A model generated the notes under the pieces. The model worked only from the letters and a program-made list of their open reading frames with translations, was not told the origin of the DNA and did not search any database. A program made the position numbers and the translations under genes. Shown here piece after piece: positions 8,723-17,411 of a DNA stretch of 64,000 bases. Numbering within the stretch: the first letter of the stretch is position 1; every line of letters begins with the position of its first letter. The stretch is from Devosia sp. 66-22 (lineage in GTDB: Bacteria > Pseudomonadota > Alphaproteobacteria > Rhizobiales > Devosiaceae): positions 135,382 through 199,381 of the forward strand of contig MKUZ01000031.1 in the NCBI GenBank assembly GCA_001899065.1, written 5' to 3'.

Positions 8723-9271
8723 ATGCGTAAAGTCACCGCCGGCCTGTTTCATTCTCTCGATGGCGCCGTGGAGGCGCCCGACCAGTGGCAGTTCGACAGC
8801 TTCGACGACGAGCTCGGTGCCCTCCTGGGCAAGACGCTCGCGACCACCGACACCGTCGTTCTGGGTCGCGTCGGCTACGAGGAGTGGGCGGGCTTCTGGC
8901 CGGTCGCCGAGTTCGACGACGACTTCAAGATCTTCATCAACGCCGCGCCCAAGCACGTCGCCTCGCGCACGCTCACCGGCACGCTCGCCTGGAACAACGC
9001 ACGGCTCATCGATGGCGACCTGCTGGACTTCGTACGCGCGCTCAAGGCCAAGGATGGCCGCGACATCGCCGTGATGGCGAGCATCTCGCTCGTCCGCCAA
9101 CTCTTTCTTGCCGGCCTCATCGACGAGCTGACACTGATCACCCATCCTGTCGTCGCCGGCAGCAAGTATCGTCGCCTGTTCGACGGTGCGGAAACCGTCC
9201 AGCTCGAGCTCATTCGCAACGAAGTGACGAGCAAGGGCAATGTGGTGAGCGCCTATCGGCTCAAGCCCTGA
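8723..9271 (+). CDS. DHFR/RibD C-terminal domain family reductase
   Basis: A 182-aa protein of the dihydrofolate reductase-like RibD C-terminal family. It starts MRKVTAGLFHSLDGAVEAPD, the conserved strand that cradles the nicotinamide, and has TDTVVLGRVGYEEWAGFW, DIAVMASISLVRQLF and LIDELTLITHPVVAGSKYRRLF, all family hallmarks. Members are NAD(P)H-dependent reductases of uncertain physiological substrate, often in stress or antibiotic loci. It is not the housekeeping DHFR: the folate-binding residues are not recognisable. Monocistronic. Confidence 0.88.
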   Translation: MRKVTAGLFHSLDGAVEAPDQWQFDSFDDELGALLGKTLATTDTVVLGRVGYEEWAGFWPVAEFDDDFKIFINAAPKHVASRTLTGTLAWNNARLIDGDLLDFVRALKAKDGRDIAVMASISLVRQLFLAGLIDELTLITHPVVAGSKYRRLFDGAETVQLELIRNEVTSKGNVVSAYRLKP

Positions 9272-9369
9272 TCCATCGGAGGGTGTTCCGCGCGAGAGTT
9301 GGTCTGCCAACGGAACGCCGTTTCGGTTCGCGCGTTGTCATCCCCAGGGGCATCCTCCAGTATCGGATG

Positions 9370-9390
9370 CGCGACGGCGTTGCCGTCGCG
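9370..9390 (+). terminator. Short perfect hairpin between the reductase and the GlsB-like gene
   Basis: CGCGACGGC / GCCGTCGCG form 9-base arms around a GTT loop, about 100 bases past the reductase stop and 53 bases before the next start. It may end the upstream transcript or fold in the leader of the next gene. No T-run. Confidence 0.4.
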
Positions 9391-9442
9391 CGGCCGGGCG
9401 GCAGGCCCATCCCCTCCATTTGCGTCACAAGGAGGTTGAGCA

Positions 9443-9697
9443 ATGGCTTTTGACGGCGTTGGTTGGCTCGCGGCAATCATCATCGGCGGCATCGCCGGGT
9501 GGCTCGCCGGCCGGTTCATGGGAACAGGCACCAGCCTCATCATGAACATCATCCTGGGCATCGTTGGCGCCATCGTCGCGTCGCTGCTGCTGGGTGTGTT
9601 CGGCATCTCGTTCGGCGGCTGGATCGGCTATCTCATCGCCGGATTCGTCGGTGCCTGCATCATCATCGCCATCGGTCGGGCCGTCTCCCGACGCTAG
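9443..9697 (+). CDS. GlsB/YeaQ/YmgE family stress-response membrane protein
   Basis: An 84-aa three-helix membrane protein. Its glycine-zipper helices (AAIIIGGIAGWLAGRFMG, IILGIVGAIVASLLLGVFG, IGYLIAGFVGACIIIAIGR) are characteristic of the transglycosylase-associated/GlsB family, induced by envelope, acid or general stress in several bacteria. ACAAGGAGGTTGAGC ahead of ATG 9443 is a strong ribosome-binding site. The molecular function is unknown. Confidence 0.9.
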   Translation: MAFDGVGWLAAIIIGGIAGWLAGRFMGTGTSLIMNIILGIVGAIVASLLLGVFGISFGGWIGYLIAGFVGACIIIAIGRAVSRR

Positions 9698-9732
9698 GCT
9701 GCCGCCGCGGAGCGTGCTCCGCGGCTTTCCGC

Positions 9733-10779
9733 TCAGGGCATCCGCACCGTGTGGCGCGGATGCGCCTCGCCCTTGTCGAGCGACGGCGTGCCGTTGAGCG
9801 ATGTCCATTCGTGCGGATAGCCGAGCCTGAGCGGCATCGCGTCCGTCAGCTCCGCCCGCACATCCGCCTCGAGCTCGAAATCGCCGGCCGCGAGGTTCTC
9901 GGTCAGTTGCTCGATGCGGCGCGCACCGACGATGGCCGCAGTAACGCGGGCATCGCCGAACAACCAGCTCAACGCCACCTGGCTGGGCGTGCGGCCGATG
10001 CGGCCGGCAATCTCCACCACCTTGTCGACGAGCTGGCGCGCTTCGTCGAACCAGTAGCGGTTCTCCACGATCGCCTTCTGGATGCCGTGGCGCGTGCCCT
10101 CAGCCGGCGCGTTCTGGCCCGCATATTTGCCGCTCAGCATGCCCGCCGCCAGCGGGCTCCAGCAGATCATGCCGACGCCCTCCGCCTCGCAGGCGGGCAA
10201 CACATCGCGCTCGATGTCACGGCGCACCAGGTTGTAGAGGTGCTGCGCCGAGACCAGCGGCTCGAAGCCCTTGAGCGCGGCAATCCCGTTGGCGCGCGCG
10301 ATCTGCCAGCCATACCAGTTGGAGCAGCCGACATAGCGCACCTTGCCGGCGCGGATCAGGTCGTCCACTGCGCGCAGCGATTCCTCCACCGGCGTGAACG
10401 GGTCGGGGCCGTGGAACTGGTAGAGGTCGATGAAGTCCGTGCCCAGCCGCTTGAGGCTCTGCTCGCAGGCCTCGACGATGTGCTTGCGGCTCAGCCCGCG
10501 CTGCGTCACCACATCGCCCTGCGGGAAGAAGCCCTTGGTGGCGATCACCAGGTCGTCGCGCCGGTAGTCCTTGACGATCGCGGCGAGGAAGCGTTCGGAT
10601 TCGCCGGCCGAATAGGCATCCGCGGTGTCGATGAAATTGCCGCCGCCCTCGATGAAGGCCTTCACGATGGCGCGTGAGGTGTCGAGGTCGCAGCCCCACT
10701 CCGTGTTGCCGAAGGTCATCGTGCCCAGGCATATGCGCGAGACGAGCAGGCCCGAGCGGCCGAGATAGCGGTACTTCAT
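9733..10779 (-). CDS. Aldo/keto reductase
   Basis: A 348-aa NADPH-dependent aldo/keto reductase of the AKR11-14 (Tas/YajO) type. The catalytic tetrad is recognisable: Asp51 and Tyr56 in NFIDTADAYSAG, Lys82 in IATKGFF, and His in LYQFHGPD. It is the last of three minus-strand genes (sugar dehydrogenase, DUF3445 protein, this), 52 bases after the DUF3445 stop. The substrate is likely a sugar or small aldehyde, by context only. Confidence 0.93.
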   Translation of the reverse strand: MKYRYLGRSGLLVSRICLGTMTFGNTEWGCDLDTSRAIVKAFIEGGGNFIDTADAYSAGESERFLAAIVKDYRRDDLVIATKGFFPQGDVVTQRGLSRKHIVEACEQSLKRLGTDFIDLYQFHGPDPFTPVEESLRAVDDLIRAGKVRYVGCSNWYGWQIARANGIAALKGFEPLVSAQHLYNLVRRDIERDVLPACEAEGVGMICWSPLAAGMLSGKYAGQNAPAEGTRHGIQKAIVENRYWFDEARQLVDKVVEIAGRIGRTPSQVALSWLFGDARVTAAIVGARRIEQLTENLAAGDFELEADVRAELTDAMPLRLGYPHEWTSLNGTPSLDKGEAHPRHTVRMP

Positions 10780-10831
10780 GTCATCCTCCGAAGCGCCGGA
10801 GCAAACACCCGATCGGTGCTGCCGTAAAGCC

Positions 10832-11701
10832 TCAGCCGGCGATCTCGCGCAGCCGCGTGACGAGCCGGTCGCGCTCCAGCGTCATGCCCTTGTAGTCGAG
10901 CTGTTCAGCATTGAACGCGCCGAGCTGCTCGATCAGGGCCACCGCGATTCGCGCCGCATCGGAATGCCGCTCCAGTGCGTCGAGCGGATCGACGATGATG
11001 CGGATGGTGAAGAGGATGTCGCGGCTTTGCGGCAGCAGCCGCAGCGTCTGCCGTTCGACGCGCAGAAACACGTTATCCGCCCGCGCGCCGCTGCCGAAGC
11101 GGCGGGCCGGCGAATTGTGCGGATGGAACAGCTCGGCGTCGCCATAGACCGACCAGTTCCAGCGGATCATCGGCATCTCGGGCCGCATATTGTCGAACAT
11201 GCGGGCAATCAGCTCGGCGTTGCGCGTGCCCGCGGCGAAGCCGGGCACCGGCGCGTGCACCTCATGGATAGGCCGGCCGAATTTCTCGGCGAGCCGCCAC
11301 GACGAGGGGAAGCACAGCGCCGCCGCCGTGAGGCGCCAGCCGGCATCGCCGCGCCGCATCAGTACGAGGTCTTCCTGCACCAGCCGCGCCGCGGTCCACA
11401 GCGCTGGCGTCCCGTCGAGCAATACACGCCGTCCCGCCACGCTGATCGCGCCGTTCTCGAGCCGGTAGATTTCGGGGAACCGTGCCGGCAGATGTTCCGC
11501 CAGCAGCGCCAGCACCTCGGCCTGCGCGGCCTCGGTGTCCGACTCCGCCGCGAACACCTCGTCCCAGCGCGCAGCCGCCCGCTGCTCCTTGAGTGCGAGA
11601 TTGCTCGCCAGCCGGTCGTCAGCGTCGATCCAGGCGCTCGCCTCGAGCGGCTTCAGCCCGATGGCAAACAGCCTGCTGCTGCCGTCATAGGGCGTGTGCA
11701 T
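10832..11701 (-). CDS. Heme-dependent oxidative N-demethylase family protein (DUF3445)
   Basis: A 289-aa DUF3445 protein. Motifs of the family are visible: LCFPSSWRLAEKFGRPIHEVHAPVPG, then NWSVYGDAELFHP and FLRVERQTLRLLPQS (given in pieces). Characterised relatives are heme oxygenase-like enzymes that remove methyl groups from amines such as dimethylamine. The upstream sugar dehydrogenase gene ends 7 bases before this start, so the two are almost certainly co-transcribed. No clear N-demethylation partner is encoded nearby, so the substrate is open. Confidence 0.85.
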   Translation of the reverse strand: MHTPYDGSSRLFAIGLKPLEASAWIDADDRLASNLALKEQRAAARWDEVFAAESDTEAAQAEVLALLAEHLPARFPEIYRLENGAISVAGRRVLLDGTPALWTAARLVQEDLVLMRRGDAGWRLTAAALCFPSSWRLAEKFGRPIHEVHAPVPGFAAGTRNAELIARMFDNMRPEMPMIRWNWSVYGDAELFHPHNSPARRFGSGARADNVFLRVERQTLRLLPQSRDILFTIRIIVDPLDALERHSDAARIAVALIEQLGAFNAEQLDYKGMTLERDRLVTRLREIAG

Positions 11702-11708
11702 CGCGCGC

Positions 11709-13007
11709 TCAGGCGCCGGTGACGCGCCAGATCACGTCGCCCACATCGTCGCACATCAGCACGGCGCTGTCCCTGGCCAGTGCCACGCCCACCGGACGGC
11801 CATAGCTCAGCTTCTCGTCGGGTGACAGGAAGCCGGTCAGCAGGTCCTGCTTGGGGCCGGACGGCATGCCGTTGGCGAAGGGCACGAACACCATGCGGTA
11901 GCCCGACAGCACGCTGCGGTTCCACGAGCCGTGCTGGCCGATCGCCATGCCTTCGCCGAGGCCGGGCAGGGTGCCCGCCGGCAGCCAGCAAAGGCCGAGC
12001 GAGGCGGTGTGGCCGCCCAGCGCGAAGTCGGGTTGGATCGACCTCGCCACCAGCTCGGGCTTCTGCGGCACGCGGTCGTCGACGATCCGGTTCCAGTACG
12101 AATAGGGCCAGCCGTAGAAGCCGCCATCCTTGACCGAGGTCAGGTAGTCGGGCGGCGTCTCGTCGCCGATGCCGTCGCGCTCGTTCACCACCGTCCACAC
12201 CTGGCCCAGCGTCGGCTCCCACGCCATGCCCACCGGGTTGCGCAGGCCGCCTGCAAAGAGGCGGCTCTGCTCGGTCCTGAGGTCGAGCTCGTAGATGCAG
12301 GCGCGCCCCTCCTCGGCCTCCATGCCGGCATCGCCGATGTTGGAGAGCGAGCCCACCGCCACATAGAGCTTTGTCTGGTCGGGGCTCAGCAGCAGATTGC
12401 GCGTCCAGTGGCCGTCGACCTTGTAGGTGGAAAGCCGCCGGCCCCGTGCTGTGATCCTGGTCTCACCCAGCTTGAATGGGAAAGCCATCACCCCGTCGAC
12501 ATTGGCGACGTAGAGCGTTTCGCCGACCATCGCCATGCCGAAGGGCTGGTTGAGGTTTTCGAGCAGCGTCGAGCGGATTTCCGCCACGCCGTCGCCATCG
12601 GCGTCGCGCAGCAGGATGATGCGGTTGGGGCTGACCCCGGTCGCGCCGGCGCGCGCCATCGTTGCGGTGATCGCGAGGTCGAAGGCGGTCCTCGGCGCGC
12701 CCGGCAGCGACAGCGCTTCGGCCGCCAGCACGTCGCCATTGGGCAGCACCAGCATCTGGCGCGGATGGGTGAGCCCGGTGGCGAAGGCATTGACCTTGAG
12801 GCCGGGCGCTGCCACCGGCATCCTGCCGTCGCGCCAGCCATGGGCGGTCGGCATCTTGAGCGTCGGGATCGACTGTGGCACCGCCGCGGGGATCGTCGGG
12901 TTGGGGCCCTGCGCCTGCGGGAAGCTGTCATTGCTCCAGGTGCGCTTGAGGATCAGGGCCGCGCCGATCCAGGCCACGACGCGTGCGACAGGCGAAAGCA
13001 GATTCAT
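11709..13007 (-). CDS. PQQ-type sugar (sorbosone) dehydrogenase family beta-propeller protein
   Basis: A 432-aa protein whose first 30 residues hold a hydrophobic anchor (VARVVAWIGAALIL), followed by a six-bladed beta-propeller of the soluble glucose/sorbosone dehydrogenase family. Signatures include LTHPRQMLVLPNGDVLAAE, LRDADGDGVAEI, GGLRNPVGMAWEP, GGFYGWPYSYWN, GHTASLGLCWLP and HGSWNRS. Family enzymes oxidise aldoses or polyols in the periplasm with PQQ, although many lack demonstrated activity. ATG 13007 follows GGGGAA with proper spacing; longer forms extend into unrelated sequence. First gene of the three-gene minus-strand unit. Confidence 0.9.
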   Translation of the reverse strand: MNLLSPVARVVAWIGAALILKRTWSNDSFPQAQGPNPTIPAAVPQSIPTLKMPTAHGWRDGRMPVAAPGLKVNAFATGLTHPRQMLVLPNGDVLAAEALSLPGAPRTAFDLAITATMARAGATGVSPNRIILLRDADGDGVAEIRSTLLENLNQPFGMAMVGETLYVANVDGVMAFPFKLGETRITARGRRLSTYKVDGHWTRNLLLSPDQTKLYVAVGSLSNIGDAGMEAEEGRACIYELDLRTEQSRLFAGGLRNPVGMAWEPTLGQVWTVVNERDGIGDETPPDYLTSVKDGGFYGWPYSYWNRIVDDRVPQKPELVARSIQPDFALGGHTASLGLCWLPAGTLPGLGEGMAIGQHGSWNRSVLSGYRMVFVPFANGMPSGPKQDLLTGFLSPDEKLSYGRPVGVALARDSAVLMCDDVGDVIWRVTGA

Positions 13008-13142
13008 CGATATTCCCCGGTTCGTCAGCCGTCTTTGACATGCCCTCGGGCAGGGATCAACGTAGCGCACCAGCGGGCAGCCGGAACCGCCGCACGCGCC
13101 ACCGGTTCTGCCTCCACCAGGCCTGTCAGAGGAGCGTCCCAG

Positions 13143-13451
13143 ATGAACACCGCCAATCTCCAGCTCGAAGGGCTCTATCTCGTCGTCGCCGCGCTCAACA
13201 ACGCGCTGGTCAAGAAGGGCCTCCTCAGCCGCGACGAGATCGAGCTGGCGCTGCGCCGCGCCGAGGAGACCGCTATCGGCGACGACCGCGTGGCCGAGGA
13301 CATGCGGCCTGCCAACCGCGACGCCATCGCGTTTCCCGCGCGGCTGCTCACCCTCGCCAACCGCATGGCGTCGGAAGACGAGATTTCGACCTTCTCCGAG
13401 CTCGCAAGGATGGTGGGCAGCACCAAGGAGCCCTACAACGACCAGCGGTAA
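13143..13451 (+). CDS. Hypothetical small protein
   Basis: A 102-aa, mostly helical, charged protein not recognised as a named family. It begins MNTANLQLEGLYLVVAALNN and contains EIELALRRAEETAIGDDR and RDAIAFPARLLTLANRMA. GAGGAGCG lies upstream of ATG 13143. Codon use matches the neighbours, so it is probably a genuine native gene. It is divergent from the sugar dehydrogenase and ends 22 bases before the S66 peptidase gene, so it may be co-transcribed with that gene. Confidence 0.7.
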   Translation: MNTANLQLEGLYLVVAALNNALVKKGLLSRDEIELALRRAEETAIGDDRVAEDMRPANRDAIAFPARLLTLANRMASEDEISTFSELARMVGSTKEPYNDQR

Positions 13452-13473
13452 CTCCCCGAGCCCCGCGTGCCGC

Positions 13474-14524
13474 ATGAGCCTTCCCCGTCCGCTTGCCAAG
13501 CCCCGCCACCTCAGGCCCGGCGACCGTATCGCCGTGGTCTCGCCGTCCTGGGGCGGGCCGGGCACGTTTCCGCACCGGCATGAAGCCGGCGTGCGGCAGC
13601 TCGAAGAGACCTTCGGCGTCAGCGTCGTCGAGATGCGGCACACCCGGGCGCCTGCCGGTTTCGTCGCGGCGCATCCCGAGGCGCGCCGCCGACCTCATGG
13701 CCGCCTTCGCCGACCCGTCCATCGCGGGCATCGTCGCGGCGATCGGCGGCGAGGACTCCGTCCGCTTGATCCCGCATCTCGATCTGGGCGTCATCGCCGC
13801 CAACCCGAAAGTCTTCCTTGGCTTCTCGGACACGACGAGCATCCATCTTGCCTGCCTTGCCGCCGGCGTCACCAGCTTCTACGGCCCCTCCATCATGGCC
13901 GGCTTCGCCGAGAATGGCGGCATGCACCGCTACACCGCCGATGGCGTGCGGCGCGCGCTGTTCTCAGCCGCTCCCATCGGCCCGGTGCCGCGCAATACGG
14001 AGGGCACCACTGCCGAGCGGACCGAATGGGGTGACCCCGGCATCCAGTCGCGGCGTCGCGTGCTGCAGCCGGCGCGTGCGCCGCGCCTGCTGCAGGGGAG
14101 CGGGACTGCCACCGGCCATCTCATAGGGGGCTGCGCGGAGGTGCTCGAAATGCTCAAGGGCACGGCCTGGTGGCCGCCGCTCGCCGCATGGGATGGCGCC
14201 ATCCTCTTCCTCGAAACCTCGGAAGACGTCCCCAGTCCCAGTTTCGTGCGCTACTGGCTGCGCAACTATGCGGCGCAGGGCATCCTGCAGCGCTTGAACG
14301 GCCTGCTGCTGGCGCGGCCCGATACCGGCGGCGACCCCGACTATGCCGGCCGGCTCGAAGCCGCCGTCGTCGCGCTCGACGAAGCCGGGCGCCGCGATTT
14401 GCCGGTGCTGTCCGGGCTCGATTTCGGCCACACCGCGCCGATGCTGACGCTGCCCTATGGCGTTGCCGCCAGCATCGATTGCGCGGCCGCCAGCCTCACC
14501 ATCCACGAAGCAGGAGTGCTCTGA
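13474..14524 (+). pseudogene. S66 peptidase (LD-carboxypeptidase/MccF type), single-base frameshift
   Basis: Two overlapping frames together spell one S66 serine peptidase. The N-terminal part (MSLPRPLAKPRHLRPGDRIA to about residue 71) reads in the frame of 13474. The rest (DLMAAFADPSIAGIVAAIGG onward to the stop at 14524) reads one base further. The break falls at 13681-13691 in GCGCGCCGCCGAC; removing one C restores a continuous family-like reading. The catalytic features are all in the second part: FLGFSDTTS (Ser), ILFLETSED (Glu) and LDFGHTAPM (His). Family members cut L,D bonds in recycled muropeptides or inactivate microcin-like compounds. A recent inactivation, a sequencing error in a GC run and a +1 recoding event are all possible. 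Confidence 0.8.
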
Positions 14525-15285
14525 TGCGTGTCGTCGTCGTTGGCGCCGGCGGCCGGACCGGCCGGCTGATTGTCGAAAAGCTCGTCGCGGCCGGTCACAA
14601 GGCAGTCGCCACTATCCGCAATCCGAAACACATGGCGACGATGGTGTCGCTGGGCGCCGAAACGGTGATGCTCGATCTCGAGCTGTCCACCGGTCCGGAC
14701 TTCCAGGCGCAGTTCAAGGGGGCCGACGCCATCGTGTTCGCTGCCGGTTCCGCGGCCGGCCAGCCGAGCGCGCTCGATCGGGCGGGCCTCGTCAAGACCG
14801 CGCGCGCCGCTGAAGCTGCGGGGGTCAGGCGCTACCTCACCATCGCCTCGATCGGTGCCTCGACCGGCATGAAGCTGACGGGGGAGTGGGACACAGAGGA
14901 GATGCGCGACTACTACAAGCAGAAGCGCGCTGGTAACAAATATCTCCGCGACTCCGATCTCGACTGGATCATCGTCGAACCTGGCGGTCTCACCGACGGT
15001 AAGCCCACCGGCAAGGTCATGCTCAGCGAGTCCGCCCTCGAGGAAGCCTCCATCGACCGCGCCGACGTCGCTGCAGTGGTCGTCGCCCTGCTCGACAGCA
15101 AGAAGAGCAGCAAGCGTGCTTTCCAGCTGACCGGCGGCAAGACCCCCATCGCCGACGCCGTCGCAAAAATGCTGGGCGAGGAGGCGGCGAAGGCTCCGGC
15201 GAAGAAGGCCGTGGCCAAGACAGCACCCGCCAAGAAGGCAGCAGCCAAGAAGGTTGCTGCGAAGAAGGCGTCGCCGAAGAAGTAG
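14524..15285 (+). CDS. NAD(P)-binding atypical SDR protein with histone H1-like C-terminal tail
   Basis: A 253-aa protein. Residues 1 to about 215 form an NAD(P)-binding atypical short-chain dehydrogenase (NmrA/SDR_a5 type): VVVVGAGGRTGRLIVEKL is the dinucleotide motif, with AIVFAAGSAAG and DLDWIIVEPGGLTDG later. From about residue 217 the sequence turns into a repetitive Ala-Lys-Pro tail (APAKKAVAKTAPAKKAAAKK and similar), as in histone H1 C-termini and bacterial HU/AlgP-like tails. The start overlaps the S66 stop (TGATG), so the two are translationally coupled. The tail is unusual for this enzyme family and could bind nucleic acid or polyanions. Confidence 0.85.
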   Translation: MRVVVVGAGGRTGRLIVEKLVAAGHKAVATIRNPKHMATMVSLGAETVMLDLELSTGPDFQAQFKGADAIVFAAGSAAGQPSALDRAGLVKTARAAEAAGVRRYLTIASIGASTGMKLTGEWDTEEMRDYYKQKRAGNKYLRDSDLDWIIVEPGGLTDGKPTGKVMLSESALEEASIDRADVAAVVVALLDSKKSSKRAFQLTGGKTPIADAVAKMLGEEAAKAPAKKAVAKTAPAKKAAAKKVAAKKASPKK

Positions 15286-15306
15286 CTAATTGGGGGAACA
15301 GGCCGG

Positions 15307-15351
15307 TTTGGGCCCCCAAAGGCGGAACCCCTCCCTCCCATCGCGGAGGGG
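15307..15351. terminator. GC-rich inverted repeats between convergent genes
   Basis: The 131-base gap between the SDR gene and the aminotransferase holds TTTGGG/CCCAAA (15307-15320) and CCCCTCC/GGAGGGG (15328-15351, 10-base loop). They fit a bidirectional terminator. The flanking GAAGCCGGTGGGTGG resembles the intergenic repeat-like sequences common in this group; a related GC-rich palindrome occurs at 33128-33147. Confidence 0.45.
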
Positions 15352-15416
15352 GGCGGCGAAGCCGGTGGGTGGAGGCTCGGTTCTGGCAGCGCCCCCACCA
15401 ATCCAAGAACCTCGTT

Positions 15417-16577
15417 CTATCTCAGGAACCGCGCCAGCCGCTCCAGCCCCTGCTCGATGGCACTCACCTCCACCGCGTGGCACCAGCGCAGCCAGCCCTC
15501 GCCCTCGGGGCCGAACGCCGAGCCAGGCGCCAGCCCAAGGCTGACTTCGCGCACGATCCGCTTGGCGAGCTCGAGCGAGTCCGCATGTCCCGCGATGCGG
15601 AAGAAGGCATACATCGCGCCGCCGGCATCGGGCACGTCGATACCGGGCAGGGCGCGGAGTCCGTCGACCAGCGTCTGCCGCGACGCGGCGAGCCGGGTGC
15701 GCAGTTTCGCGATCTCCGCCTCGCCCTCGGCCACCGCCACGGCCCCCGCGCGCTGCGCCGGCTCGAGGATGCACGAGGTGTTGTATTCGATGAGCTTGCT
15801 CAGGTCGCCCATCAGCGTCTCGGGCGCCACCAGCCAGCCCATGCGCCAGCCGGTCATCGTCCACGCCTTGGAAAAGCTGTTGGAGGAGATGATGCGGTCG
15901 CCCGCCTCGTAGCGGCGGAGAAAGGACGGGGCCGATTTCCGCCGCGGATCGTAGACCAGCCGCTCGTAGACGTCGTCGGCCAGCACCCAGATGCCGTGCC
16001 GGCGGCAATGCGCCAGCAGCGCGTCGACTTCCTCGTCCTCGATGGTCCAGCCCGTCGGGTTGTTGGGCGAGTTGACGATCAGCAGCCGCGTATCCGGCGT
16101 CAGCGCATCGAGTGTGCGCTGCAAATCCAGCGACCATTTGCCGTTGGCGACGGCCAGCGGCACGCGCGTCACACCCGCGCCGAGGATTTTGGGGATCTCG
16201 ACCACATTGGGCCAGAGCGGCGTCACGGCCACCACCTTGTCGCCGGGTGACAGCACGAGCTGGCTCGCGATCATCAGCGCCGATACGCCTGAACCCACGG
16301 CTGCAATCCGGTCGGGGACGATCTCGCGCTCGTGCAGACTGCTCAGATAGGTAGCGATCGCCTCGCGCAGATACGGGCGGCCCAGGTTCTGCGAATAGAA
16401 CGTCTCTCCGCTTTCGAGCGAGGCGATGGCCGCCTGCCGGATAAACATGGGCGTCGGCTGGTCGGACTCGCCGAACCAGAAACGCAGGATGTCGGGGTTG
16501 CCCATCCCGGCATTCGCCACGTCGCGGATCAGCGAGCTCTGCAGCTCGCGCACGGCTTCGCGCGCTTTGACCATCAT
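15417..16577 (-). CDS. PLP-dependent aminotransferase class I/II
   Basis: A 386-aa fold-type I aminotransferase. NSPNNPTGW is the substrate/PLP asparagine motif, and Lys237 in SFSKAWTMTGWRMGW is the Schiff-base lysine. The C-terminal arginine region is GSAFGPEGEGWLRWCHA. It resembles aspartate/alanine-type enzymes of broad specificity; the amino donor cannot be told. It overlaps the upstream deacetylase gene by 4 bases (ATGA), giving a coupled pair in a three-gene minus-strand unit. Confidence 0.92.
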   Translation of the reverse strand: MMVKAREAVRELQSSLIRDVANAGMGNPDILRFWFGESDQPTPMFIRQAAIASLESGETFYSQNLGRPYLREAIATYLSSLHEREIVPDRIAAVGSGVSALMIASQLVLSPGDKVVAVTPLWPNVVEIPKILGAGVTRVPLAVANGKWSLDLQRTLDALTPDTRLLIVNSPNNPTGWTIEDEEVDALLAHCRRHGIWVLADDVYERLVYDPRRKSAPSFLRRYEAGDRIISSNSFSKAWTMTGWRMGWLVAPETLMGDLSKLIEYNTSCILEPAQRAGAVAVAEGEAEIAKLRTRLAASRQTLVDGLRALPGIDVPDAGGAMYAFFRIAGHADSLELAKRIVREVSLGLAPGSAFGPEGEGWLRWCHAVEVSAIEQGLERLARFLR

Positions 16578-17401
16578 GCGCTCCGCATCGCGTCGCGATA
16601 GGCGCGCATCCCGGCGAGCTCGATACCCGCTTCCTCGAGCAGCCGCCGCGCGGTGCCGTCACGGAACAGATCGTATTCGGTCGTCCTGAGCCGGATGTCG
16701 GGGGCGAAGAACTCCATGTCGGAGGGGGCGGTGAAGTGAAACGCGCCGAAGGTCACCCCGGGCTGCAGCCCGGCGATCACCTTGCGGTAATGCGCTTCGG
16801 TCGCGGTCGGCTGGTCGAAGGGCGTCGTGGCATAGGTCACGAAGTCGGGCTGGCCGAGCGGGACCAGCTCGGCGAAGGCGGCATCGAGCTGTGCGGGGTC
16901 GGCGCCCATCCGCGCGAGGTCGCGCGTGATGCCGAGCGGCAGGCGGTATTCCCGTCCCAGCTTGACGAGGACCGGCAGGAATTCGGGCTGCCACACCGTC
17001 CCCATATGCGAGTCCAGATGCGTCACATCGATGCCTGCCGCCAGCGCCGTCTCGATCTGGGCGCGCAGTTCGGCCTCGACCGCATCGGGGTCCGCCCGCC
17101 GGGCATCGGCGACGCGTCGCCAGAAATAGCCGTCCGCATCGCAGAGGCCATTGTCCGCAACGCCCGTGAGCGGCCGCCAGCGGAAGCTCTCCCATTCGGA
17201 GGTCAGCGTCAGGTGCACGCCCAGATCCATCTCGGGCCGTCGCCGCGCGATCTGCGCAATCTCGGGAAACCAGGGGCAGGGCACCATGACCGAGCCCGTG
17301 GTGGCGAGCCCCATGTCCCACAGCTCGACAAATGCCAGGTTCGCACCGTGGCTGCCGCCGAGATCGTCTTCGTGGATGATGAGCGTGCGTGTGTCGGTCA
17401 T
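16574..17401 (-). CDS. ChbG/HpnK family deacetylase (YdjC-like)
   Basis: A 275-aa carbohydrate deacetylase-like protein. The metal-binding motifs of the family are present: HEDDLGGSHGAN at residues 10-21, DLGVHLTLTSEW, and THLDSHMGTVWQPEF. Characterised members remove acetyl groups from chitooligosaccharides (ChbG) or from hopanoid-linked N-acetylglucosamine (HpnK). ATG 17401 is preferred; an upstream extension has no family similarity. The flanking kinase-like and aminotransferase genes suggest amino-sugar handling, an inference. Confidence 0.88.
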   Translation of the reverse strand: MTDTRTLIIHEDDLGGSHGANLAFVELWDMGLATTGSVMVPCPWFPEIAQIARRRPEMDLGVHLTLTSEWESFRWRPLTGVADNGLCDADGYFWRRVADARRADPDAVEAELRAQIETALAAGIDVTHLDSHMGTVWQPEFLPVLVKLGREYRLPLGITRDLARMGADPAQLDAAFAELVPLGQPDFVTYATTPFDQPTATEAHYRKVIAGLQPGVTFGAFHFTAPSDMEFFAPDIRLRTTEYDLFRDGTARRLLEEAGIELAGMRAYRDAMRSA

Positions 17402-17411
17402 GCCGGCTTTG

